Shown here: in pieces, positions 17,451 through 24,743 of the stretch
Layout of the letters: each line of letters starts with the position of its first letter
Numbering within the stretch: the stretch's first letter is position 1
Assembly (NCBI RefSeq): GCF_004138485.1
Contig: NZ_RYEV01000003.1
Span: forward strand, 124,001-188,000
Reading direction: 5' to 3'
DNA from: Peristeroidobacter soli
GTDB taxonomy: Bacteria > Pseudomonadota > Gammaproteobacteria > Steroidobacterales > Steroidobacteraceae
Length of the DNA: 64,000 nt
Made by a program: the position numbers and the translations under genes
The notes under the pieces: generated by a model
The model's database searches: none
What the model saw: the letters and a program-made list of their open reading frames with translations, nothing else
Told to the model about the DNA's origin: nothing

Positions 17451-19099
17451 CAGCTCGTTCCCCGAGCCTGCGCCACCAGCACCGGCGTGCCGGGCGCGTT
17501 GCCGAGCGCGTCCAGCACGATCTGAGTCTGCACGCCGGCGATGCCGTCGACGTTCAAGCGATACTGGCGCTGAAAGTCCTCGACCATTTTCACCAGGTCC
17601 TCATCGTAGTAATCGCTGGCCGGCGCGCCTTCAGGCTTGCCGGCGACAGTATTGAGCTTGGTGCGCAGCCAGCGCACGCCGTCGCCCTGCATGCCGGCCG
17701 ACAGCGGACGCGCCGAGCCGAGTTGCGGCCGCCACATCACCAGATAATCGCCGTACCAGAGTCGTGACAACGAGGCGATCGACACCATCCTGGTTTCATC
17801 CGGCAAGTTGATCTTGGCGGTGTCGCCCACCAGTCCGGAGACCACGACCTGATGCGCGTTACTGTCCTCGTCGATCAGGGTCAGGATCGCGGGACGATTC
17901 AAAGTGCGCAGCTGGCCCCAGGTGCCTTGCTGATAAACGCACGAAAGACCTTGTTTGCTCGCCTGGTCGCACGGCCGGCCACCCTTCGGCGTGAACTTCG
18001 CGCCCCACAGAGCGAACAGCTGACTGAACGCGCTCTCGGTATTGGTCATGCCGACCTTTTCCACCAGGACTTCGGCGACATCTTGAGGACGCGGCGGCGG
18101 AGGCGGCAGAGCCGGTTCGGCTTGCGCGAGCTGTACCGGCGCCGGTTCGACGACAGCTGGCGCAGGCGCTGCGGCGACAGGTTCGGCGTCGGTCGTTCGA
18201 GTGAGTTGCCAGATGCCGAGCGTCAGGCCCAGCACGGCGATGCTGCCCGCCGAGCCGACCAGCAACTTCATCCACGGCGGATTGAACGAGCGACCATACA
18301 CTTCGCTGGCCGCCTCACGAATCATTCCCGGCCCGATACGATGTTGTTCCTGCGTGAACGCGCCGAGCAGCGCGCGATCGCAAATCACATTGATGATGCG
18401 AGGCACGCCGCCGCTCAGTCGATGCACTTCGCGCAAGGCCGCGTTGCTGAAGATCTCACCTTGAGCGCCCGCGACTTTGAGTCGGTGATTCACATACGAC
18501 GCTGTCTCGCTTCGAGACAGCGGTGCGAGGTGATACCGGCCGGTGATGCGCTGAGCGAGCTGACGCAACTCGACGCGATCCAACAATTCGCGCAGTTCGG
18601 GCTGGCCGATCAGGATGATCTGCAGCAGCTTCTTGGACGCGGTTTCGAGATTGGTCAACAGACGCACTTGCTCGAGCGTCGCCGGCATCAGGTTCTGCGC
18701 CTCGTCGACGATCACCACGATGCGGCGGCCCTTGGCATTGGCTTCGAGCAGCCGACGATTCAACAGATCCACCAGATCCTTGATGCTGGTGGCGTCCTCG
18801 TCGCGCATGAAGATGCCCAGCTCTTCGCAGATCGTCAGGACAAACTCAACCGGCGTCAATTGAGGGTTGAGGATGACCGCCACGTCGGCATGGCCCGGCA
18901 TGCGCTCCAGCAGCGAGCGCACGATGGTGGTCTTGCCGGTACCGACTTCGCCCGTCAGCTGAATGAAGCCGCCGGCCTCGGTGATGCCGTACAAAAGATG
19001 CGCGAGCGCCTCCGCATGCCGCTCGCTCATGAAGAGGTAGCGCGGGTCGGGGGTGATCGCGAAGGGCTTCTCGCCCAGGCCAAAAAAGCTCGTGTACAT
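17450..19099 (-). CDS. gspA: general secretion pathway ATPase GspA/ExeA-like with peptidoglycan-binding domain
   Basis: A 549-residue protein starting MYTSFFGLGEKPFAITPDPR, the ExeA signature. Its AAA ATPase has the Walker A GEVGTGKTT (residues 50-58) and Walker B VVIVDEAQNL (about 128-137). One membrane helix lies near residues 275-300. The periplasmic part ends with a peptidoglycan-binding fold (LSAGMQGDGVRWLRTKLN ... VDGIAGVQT). ExeA uses ATP to make room in the cell wall for the secretin. Translationally coupled to gspB. Confidence 0.92.
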   Translation of the reverse strand: MYTSFFGLGEKPFAITPDPRYLFMSERHAEALAHLLYGITEAGGFIQLTGEVGTGKTTIVRSLLERMPGHADVAVILNPQLTPVEFVLTICEELGIFMRDEDATSIKDLVDLLNRRLLEANAKGRRIVVIVDEAQNLMPATLEQVRLLTNLETASKKLLQIILIGQPELRELLDRVELRQLAQRITGRYHLAPLSRSETASYVNHRLKVAGAQGEIFSNAALREVHRLSGGVPRIINVICDRALLGAFTQEQHRIGPGMIREAASEVYGRSFNPPWMKLLVGSAGSIAVLGLTLGIWQLTRTTDAEPVAAAPAPAVVEPAPVQLAQAEPALPPPPPRPQDVAEVLVEKVGMTNTESAFSQLFALWGAKFTPKGGRPCDQASKQGLSCVYQQGTWGQLRTLNRPAILTLIDEDSNAHQVVVSGLVGDTAKINLPDETRMVSIASLSRLWYGDYLVMWRPQLGSARPLSAGMQGDGVRWLRTKLNTVAGKPEGAPASDYYDEDLVKMVEDFQRQYRLNVDGIAGVQTQIVLDALGNAPGTPVLVAQARGTS

Positions 19100-19345
19100 G
19101 CTGAGTTGCGTTAGCGCAAGGCCGTCATGATGCGCCCTGAAATCGTGCCGTCAAGCCACCTGTGACAGCGAAAATCCGCCCGCTGTCGGCCCACCGACAC
19201 GTCGGTCATTCCAGCAGTTCGTTGCAGGCACGACATTGGTGACCGTGCCTGCCTTGCTGGCGCGGGTCCGGCCCGATACCCTTCGCAGCCACTTTTCCCA
19301 CTCCGATCAATGTCATCGCCACCCTGTACGGGGGCTGAAGGCGCC

Positions 19346-20272
19346 ATGCAAGCACTGACCTTCGAGCAGCTCACAAAGACCTACAAGAACGGCGTTCAGG
19401 CGCTCAAGGGGATCGACCTGGCCGTCGAGGAAGGGGATTTCTTCGCACTGCTGGGGCCCAATGGCGCCGGCAAGACCACCGCCATCGGCATCGTCACCTC
19501 ATTGGTCAACAAGACCAGCGGCAAAGTTCGGGTGTTCGGCCACGACATCGACACCGAGCTGGCGGTGGCCAAGTCCTGCATCGGCCTGGTGCCCCAGGAA
19601 ATCAACTTTAACCAATTTGAAACAGTCACCACGATTCTGCTGAACCAGGCGGGGTTCTATGGCATTCCCCGGCAGCTGGCCGCCCAGCGCCTGGAAAAAT
19701 ATCTGACCGCACTGCAGTTGTGGGAAAAGCGGAACGCGGTGTCGCGCACCCTGTCCGGCGGCATGAAGCGCCGTTTGATGATCGCCCGCGCCCTCATGCA
19801 TGAGCCGCGCTTGCTGATCCTCGACGAGCCCACCGCCGGCGTGGATATCGAAGTCCGTCGCACCATGTGGACGTTCATGCGCGACATCAACGCCGCCGGC
19901 ACGACCATCATCCTGACCACGCACTATCTCGAAGAAGCCGAGAACCTGTGCCGCCACGTCGCCATCATCGACAAGGGGCGCATCATCGAGAACGACCGCA
20001 TGAGCCGCGTGCTGCGCAAACTGCAGACCGAGGTGTTCGTGTTCAACCTGCGCAATCCCATCAGTGCGCCGCCGGTGTTGCCGGGCTACGCGGTCAGCAT
20101 GCCGGACGATCATTCCCTGGAGATCGAAGTCTCCAAGGATCAAAGTCTGAACGACATTTTCTCGCGCTTGTCCGCCTCCGGCATGGAAGTGCTGTCGATG
20201 CGCAACAAGACCAACCGGCTGGAAGAGCTGTTCATGCGGCTGGTGAATCAGAAAGAGGCCGCCCATGGATAA
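19346..20272 (+). CDS. yadG: ABC transporter ATP-binding protein, YadG-like
   Basis: I use the ATG at 19346 (308 residues, equal to E. coli YadG), not the in-frame start at 19310. Walker A is GPNGAGKTT (residues 37-45), the signature is LSGGMKRRLMIARAL (about 136-150) and Walker B follows at LLILDEPTAGVD. It powers the ABC-2 permease encoded by the next gene, whose start overlaps this stop by 8 bases. The pair belongs to the drug/polysaccharide-type exporter family, and the cargo of YadGH is unsettled. Confidence 0.93.
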   Translation: MQALTFEQLTKTYKNGVQALKGIDLAVEEGDFFALLGPNGAGKTTAIGIVTSLVNKTSGKVRVFGHDIDTELAVAKSCIGLVPQEINFNQFETVTTILLNQAGFYGIPRQLAAQRLEKYLTALQLWEKRNAVSRTLSGGMKRRLMIARALMHEPRLLILDEPTAGVDIEVRRTMWTFMRDINAAGTTIILTTHYLEEAENLCRHVAIIDKGRIIENDRMSRVLRKLQTEVFVFNLRNPISAPPVLPGYAVSMPDDHSLEIEVSKDQSLNDIFSRLSASGMEVLSMRNKTNRLEELFMRLVNQKEAAHG

Positions 20273-21089
20273 CGCCGTAGATCGCTCATCGCTGGCTGCC
20301 GCGGTGAAAGAACCCGCGCTGTTGAAGACGAACATCGTCGGGTTCAACACCATCGTCATTCGCGAGTTCAGCCGGATCATTCGCATCTGGGGCCAGACCA
20401 TCGTCCCGCCGGCGATCACCGCGACACTGTACTTCATCATCTTCGGCAGCCTGATCGGCGGCCGCATCGGCGACATGGGCGGCTACACGTACATTCAGTA
20501 CATCGCGCCCGGTTTGATCATGATGTCGGTGATCACGAACTCGTACGGCAACGTCGTGTCGTCGTTCTTCGGGGCGAAGTTCGGCAAGCACATCGAAGAG
20601 CTGCTGGTGTCGCCGTTGCCCAGCTGGCTGATCGTGGCGGGCTATGTGGTCGGTGGCATGGTCCGCGGCATCATCGTCGGCGGTGTGGTCACCGCGATCA
20701 CGCTGATCTTCACGCACATGAAGATTCACAGCATCACGGTGGTGCTCTCGGCGGTGCTGCTCAGCTCCATCGTGTTCGCACTGGCCGGCATGATCAACGC
20801 CATCTTCGCCAAGAACTTCGATCAGATCTCGTTCATCCCGACCTTCGTACTGACGCCGCTGACTTATCTGGGCGGCGTGTTCTATACCATCAAGCTGCTG
20901 CCCGGCTGGGCGCAGGGTATCTCGCATGGCAATCCCATTCTTTATATGGTGAACGCGTTCCGCTACGGCTTCCTGGGCGTGTCCGATGTGAACGTGGGGC
21001 TGGCCTACACCATCATGATCGGCGCCGCAGTCGTTTTGTATATCGCCTGCGTATGGCTGCTGCACCGGGGCGTCGGCACGCGCGAGTAA
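20265..21089 (+). CDS. yadH: ABC-2 type permease, YadH-like
   Basis: A 274-residue integral membrane protein with about six hydrophobic segments, for example TIVPPAITATLYFIIFGSLI and IIVGGVVTAITLIF, and the ABC-2 signature near FIPTFVLTPLTYLGGVFY. It starts inside the yadG stop region, so the two are coupled. E. coli YadH is 256 residues; the extra N-terminal 18 or so are hydrophilic. Confidence 0.92.
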   Translation: MDNAVDRSSLAAAVKEPALLKTNIVGFNTIVIREFSRIIRIWGQTIVPPAITATLYFIIFGSLIGGRIGDMGGYTYIQYIAPGLIMMSVITNSYGNVVSSFFGAKFGKHIEELLVSPLPSWLIVAGYVVGGMVRGIIVGGVVTAITLIFTHMKIHSITVVLSAVLLSSIVFALAGMINAIFAKNFDQISFIPTFVLTPLTYLGGVFYTIKLLPGWAQGISHGNPILYMVNAFRYGFLGVSDVNVGLAYTIMIGAAVVLYIACVWLLHRGVGTRE

Positions 21090-21166
21090 CTGAACGCCAC
21101 CTCATCGGCAGTGGTATTGCTCGTAGGGCACTGAACTTTTCCTGCGCGGGGAAGTACGCATTGTTG

Positions 21167-21185
21167 AGCCGCCGGGCCGGCGGCT
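21167..21185 (+). terminator. stem-loop after yadGH
   Basis: AGCCGCCG (21167-21174) pairs with CGGCGGCT (21178-21185) across a three-base loop. There is no T run, so termination here would be weak or factor-dependent. Confidence 0.35.
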
Positions 21186-21234
21186 TAGCTATGTCGACTG
21201 GAAGTCTCCACTCGCCGCAGTCGCCGGGAAGCCC

Positions 21235-21498
21235 GTGGCCAATGAAGCTGAATATCAGCGCGGTCCATTCGGCGTGCTATTCGCCTGGCTCGGCCTGTTC
21301 GCCGGCGCCTCCATGGGCGCGGAGACGAAAGGCATTCTCACGACTGTGATCTGCGCGGCCATCATGGCCGTCGTCGGCTTCTACATCGGGCGCCTGAGCG
21401 ATACGTTGATCGCCTGGCTGGCGTTCATCTTCGTCGCGGTGGTTGAGTTGCTCGTCAACGATTCGGTACGGCACGCGTTGGTGGGCGTATTCAGTTGA
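21235..21498 (+). CDS. small membrane protein, unknown function
   Basis: An 87-residue ORF beginning at a GTG (MANEAEYQRGPFGVLFAWLG), the only usable start in an open frame that runs back to 21127. It has two or three hydrophobic segments (about 12-28, 34-52 and 58-76) and ends VRHALVGVFS. I recognise no family. No clear ribosome-binding site precedes the GTG, so the start is uncertain. Confidence 0.5.
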   Translation: MANEAEYQRGPFGVLFAWLGLFAGASMGAETKGILTTVICAAIMAVVGFYIGRLSDTLIAWLAFIFVAVVELLVNDSVRHALVGVFS

Positions 21499-21523
21499 CG
21501 TCGCTTCAGCAACGAGCTGCAAG

Positions 21524-21656
21524 ATGGCTTACCATTCCGCGTGGCCGCGTTCGCGCAACGACCCCTGCCCATGCGGCTCCTGGAGGTCGTTTCAAGAAGT
21601 GCTGCATGCTCACCGGCCAGTACGATGGCTCAGACCGGCACTACTACCGACGCTAG
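21524..21656 (+). pseudogene. frameshifted small SEC-C zinc-motif protein
   Basis: The ATG at 21524 gives MAYHSAWPRSRNDPCPCGS, the start of a SEC-C motif as found at the SecA C-terminus. The frame is then lost. If the single T at 21581 is skipped, translation continues GGRFKKCCMLTGQYDG and so on to a TAG at 21654, restoring the whole C-x-C-x8-C-C motif. The corrected protein would be 43 residues. This is a one-base insertion in the genome or a sequencing error. SEC-C motifs bind zinc and contact SecB or ribosomes. Confidence 0.75.
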
Positions 21657-21704
21657 CTATCCGTCCCATTCAACCGAGGTGCCCGCCGTAAGGCGGGCGT
21701 CCTC

Positions 21705-22166
21705 TCACTTCAATGGCAAATACACATCCGTGATCATCTCGTCTTCCTGGACGTTGGGTCCGACGTTCACGTAGTGGAAGAAGATCGGGAAATCAGCCAG
21801 CTGCTCACCACTGGCCGGTAACCACTCCCGATAGAGATAAACCGCCGCGGAGTTGTGACGTCGAGAGCCGAGGTGGCGGGCGACGGCGCAGCGGTTCGCG
21901 GGAATGATTTTGGCGAGGATGCCTTGAAGGTTTGGCTCGACGGGCAGGTCGTAGGTCACGCAGAAATCGACCCGATGGTCTGCCGGAGTCACCGTTTGTG
22001 GGTCGGTGTAGTGCACGCCGTAAGTGCGATGATTTGCGGGCGAGAGGCGGTGTTGAATGCGCCACTCGATCAGCTTCTGCGACGTTTCATACTCGAGCGC
22101 CGGCGGGCCGCGATGCTCGGCGACGGCGACCCGGGTCTCGGGGAATTGAACGATCCGGACTTCCAC
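21705..22166 (-). CDS. GyrI-like / AraC effector-binding-domain protein
   Basis: About 153 residues from a GTG at 22166, which has GGAG six bases upstream; a TTG at 22181 is less likely. The protein starts VEVRIVQFPETRVAVAEHRG and continues with the GyrI-like small-molecule-binding fold (TYGVHYTDPQTVTPADHRVDFCVTYD ... YLYREWLPASGEQLADFPIF). There is no DNA-binding domain, so it is a stand-alone ligand-binding or SbmC-like protein. E. coli SbmC protects gyrase from toxins, and many relatives hydrolyse or bind cyclopropanoid compounds. The role here is unproven. Confidence 0.82.
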   Translation of the reverse strand: MEVRIVQFPETRVAVAEHRGPPALEYETSQKLIEWRIQHRLSPANHRTYGVHYTDPQTVTPADHRVDFCVTYDLPVEPNLQGILAKIIPANRCAVARHLGSRRHNSAAVYLYREWLPASGEQLADFPIFFHYVNVGPNVQEDEMITDVYLPLK

Positions 22167-22276
22167 GAACAACTCCAGCAATGATCAGTTGTGGCCGTAA
22201 TTGATCGTCCCTGGTCCGCGACGCAGCGGCGCGCTATCGCGATCAGGGGTACCTTACGCAGACCAAGGAGTGCGTC

Positions 22277-22519
22277 ATGCTGCAACTCAGGCCCAATTGT
22301 GAATGCTGTAACGTCGATCTGCCACCCGACTCGACGTCGGCACTGATCTGCACGTTCGAGTGCGCCTTCTGCGCTGACTGCGCCGGGCAACGACTGGAGG
22401 GCATGTGTCCGAACTGCGGCGGGGAGCTCGTGCGCCGCCCGCGACGGCCGGCCGACAAGCTTGCGAAGTATCCGGCTTCGACCGAGCGGATAATCAAAGC
22501 GGCGGGGTGCCGGAAGTAA
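22277..22519 (+). CDS. DUF1272 cysteine-rich small protein
   Basis: An 80-residue protein starting MLQLRPNCECCNVDLPPDST with a good ribosome-binding site, AAGGAG. Eight cysteines occur in paired motifs (C-E-C-C, C-x3-C-x2-C, C-x2-C), ending MCPNCGGELVRRPRRPA. This is the DUF1272 pattern, probably binding zinc. The function is unknown and the adjacent genes give no clue. Confidence 0.85.
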   Translation: MLQLRPNCECCNVDLPPDSTSALICTFECAFCADCAGQRLEGMCPNCGGELVRRPRRPADKLAKYPASTERIIKAAGCRK

Positions 22520-22557
22520 CGAACAATGATAGAAATGCCATGCGAAATTGAAATCTC

Positions 22558-23346
22558 ATGCACATGGCGAAAACCTCCAAAACGCCGGTCGTCCACCAGA
22601 CGCCGGGCAGTCCGTTTCTCAATCGCATCTCGTTGCACTCAGACAGAGTGCAGCCAGGCGTGCACCCGTTCACGATCCCACTGTTGAATCAGAAGCTCGA
22701 TCTGAAACTCACCACGCCTGTCACCTTTCTGGTCGGCGAGAATGGTTCGGGAAAGTCGACGCTGCTGGAAGCGTTGGCGTGGGCGTTGGGCTTCAATGCA
22801 CAGGGAGGTAACAAGGACAACTCTTACGCCGAGGGTGCGGACGGTCACGCGCTGGGTCGTGCGCTGGCGCTCAGCTGGCGGCAGAAAGTGACCGACGGTT
22901 TCTTCCTGAGAGCCGAAACCTTTTTCAACTTCGCCACCTATCTGGAAGAGGTCGGCAGCTCCTTTCGAGCTTATGGCGGCAAATCTTTCCACGAGCAATC
23001 TCATGGCGAGGGCTTCCTGGCCCTGTTCGAGAATCGCATGGAAGATGGGGTGTATCTGCTCGACGAACCGGAAGCCGCGCTGTCGCCAGGACGTCAGCTC
23101 ACATTCCTGAGCATTCTTTATCAGCTCGCGTCAATGAAAGTGGCGCAGTTCGTCATCGCCACGCATTCACCGATTCTTCTCACCCTGCCTGGGGCCACGA
23201 TCTTCAGCATCGAGGAAGGCCAGCTGCGTGAAGTCGGCTATCGCGAGACCGAGCATTACAAATTGACTCGCGACTTTCTCAACGCTCCGGAGCGGTTTCA
23301 TCGCGCTCTTTTCCGGGCCGAGAACGATCCGGACGAGGGCGAGTGA
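22558..23346 (+). CDS. AAA/ABC-type ATPase, RecF/SMC-like fold
   Basis: 262 residues; the ATG at 22564 is an equally good start. Walker A is VGENGSGKSTLLEAL, Walker B is VYLLDEPEAALSPGRQ, and a switch His occurs in FVIATHSPILLTLPGA. This is a soluble ATPase of the DUF2813/AAA_23 kind with a short coiled segment between motifs, not a transporter subunit. Such stand-alone proteins are common and mostly uncharacterised, although some belong to defence modules. No nuclease or TOPRIM gene lies next to it. Its 3' end overlaps the convergent gene by 68 bases. Confidence 0.85.
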   Translation: MHMAKTSKTPVVHQTPGSPFLNRISLHSDRVQPGVHPFTIPLLNQKLDLKLTTPVTFLVGENGSGKSTLLEALAWALGFNAQGGNKDNSYAEGADGHALGRALALSWRQKVTDGFFLRAETFFNFATYLEEVGSSFRAYGGKSFHEQSHGEGFLALFENRMEDGVYLLDEPEAALSPGRQLTFLSILYQLASMKVAQFVIATHSPILLTLPGATIFSIEEGQLREVGYRETEHYKLTRDFLNAPERFHRALFRAENDPDEGE

Positions 23347-23815
23347 CCTTGGGGCCGGTCGCGCACTCGGCGGACAGCTGCGTCTCACGCGCCATGCGCG
23401 CGGCTCGATCCATGCCTTGTGAGCTGAGCACGCATAAATAAGTAATGAACATCGCCGGCAGCAGCGCGAAGGCGATGGCCTGCCAGCCCTTCTTGATCTT
23501 GACCCGGCCATAGACCTTGCGACCCGGCGGTGGATAGCGACGAGTCGCGAAGGTTTCCATCGACTGACGAGCCGTGAGCAGCACGATCATGATCGCCGCG
23601 GCCAGTGGAGCACCCACGAACGCGCTGTAAATCAGGATGGTGGAACCGGAGATGCCGAAGATGGCTTCGCAGGCCGCGCCGGCGGAGAACGAGTGGAAGC
23701 GAGGCAGCACCCACCAATACAGAGCCGCCCCCAGCAGCGCGCCGAGCACACCATGCGCGAGCAACCGACGCCGGCGCTCCTTGGGGGAATATTGAGGTGC
23801 AAACTCCGGCTCCAT
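23279..23815 (-). CDS. membrane protein, unknown function
   Basis: I chose the ATG at 23815 (178 residues, MEPEFAPQYSPKERRRRLLA); an in-frame GTG at 23839 exists. Three hydrophobic segments are visible (GVLGALLGAALYWWVL, IFGISGSTILIYSAFVGAPL with AAAIMIVLL, and AIAFALLPAMFITYLCVL). The Arg/Asp-rich tail overlaps the end of the ATPase gene on the other strand. No family is recognised. Confidence 0.65.
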   Translation of the reverse strand: MEPEFAPQYSPKERRRRLLAHGVLGALLGAALYWWVLPRFHSFSAGAACEAIFGISGSTILIYSAFVGAPLAAAIMIVLLTARQSMETFATRRYPPPGRKVYGRVKIKKGWQAIAFALLPAMFITYLCVLSSQGMDRAARMARETQLSAECATGPKVTRPRPDRSRPGKERDETAPER

Positions 23816-24001
23816 GGGGCGCGAACCTTCCGGCAGCACGGCTGCGGTGTCAAGACCCGGTCAGTGGGGCAAAGGCCGCAAATATCGAGTTCCGGCACCG
23901 TCCCGACGCTGCCGGAGGAGCGCGCGAATTCACTCAACCGCAATGACGAATCCGATCGGCCCTCTCCGGAGTTTCAGTGGTGTCCCTGTATCCGAGCGTG
24001 C

Positions 24002-24478
24002 ATGAAGTTGAAGTATCAGGCCAGTGCGGAGCAAACGAGCGAGCATCCAGGCCTGCGTGAGCTGGTGGTGCGCTCGTTGACACCCGACGTCAATGAAGCG
24101 GCTGTGCCGTCAATCGACACGGAGTCGCGACCGTCGCTGCGCAGCCCGCGATTGATCGGTGAGCGCGCGCATCGCTTTCATTTTCTCGACACGTCGTCCA
24201 TCGACTACCTGCAGGTCGATGGCAACTACGTCACCATCCACGTCGGCGAAGATCGATACCTGACCCGTGCCACACTGAAGTATCTGTCCGATGTGTTGAG
24301 CCCCTGCGATTTCATGCGAATCGAGCGTTCGCTGCTGATCAATCTGCGCCAGGTCGACTACATCGAACGGCTCGAGAGCGGCCGCTTTGGATTTCAGCTG
24401 CACTGTGGCCGTTACCTCGTTTCGAATCGAGAGCGCAGCGGCGCCATCCTACGATTGCTGAGAAGCGGCGTCTTTTGA
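24002..24478 (+). CDS. LytTR-domain DNA-binding protein
   Basis: 158 residues from the ATG at 24002. Residues about 55-156 are a LytTR domain (IDYLQVDGNYVTIHVGEDRY, LTRATLKYLSDVLSPCDFMR, RSLLINLRQVDYIE). The preceding 50 residues are not a receiver domain and have no membrane helix, so it is a response-regulator relative lacking its own phospho-acceptor. LytTR proteins bind direct repeats upstream of target promoters. The TonB receptor 265 bases downstream is a possible target. Confidence 0.85.
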   Translation: MKLKYQASAEQTSEHPGLRELVVRSLTPDVNEAAVPSIDTESRPSLRSPRLIGERAHRFHFLDTSSIDYLQVDGNYVTIHVGEDRYLTRATLKYLSDVLSPCDFMRIERSLLINLRQVDYIERLESGRFGFQLHCGRYLVSNRERSGAILRLLRSGVF

Positions 24479-24743
24479 GCAACATGCGGCGATCGCTGCA
24501 AGACGCGGCCACGCAACGCGCCTGATAGCGGAGCTCACACGCCGCCTGCCGTGGTTCAACCTCGACTTACGCCACTCGTCACGCACACAAGGCGACTCAT
24601 CCCATTTCATGGCAATGCGTCGACGCGCTCGTCTATCTATCGACACATCCGGTTCGCGGGGGAACCTGTGTGCCGTTGTACGCGCGCCAAAGCCGGCTTC
24701 TGCACACAGCAAGGGTCATCCCCGCTGCACAGAGGACAGGTCT

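Noticed and set aside
22558-23346. The AAA ATPase as part of a Gabija- or retron-type defence system
   Set aside because: No nuclease, helicase, TOPRIM or reverse-transcriptase gene is adjacent. The neighbours are DUF1272 and an unrelated membrane protein.
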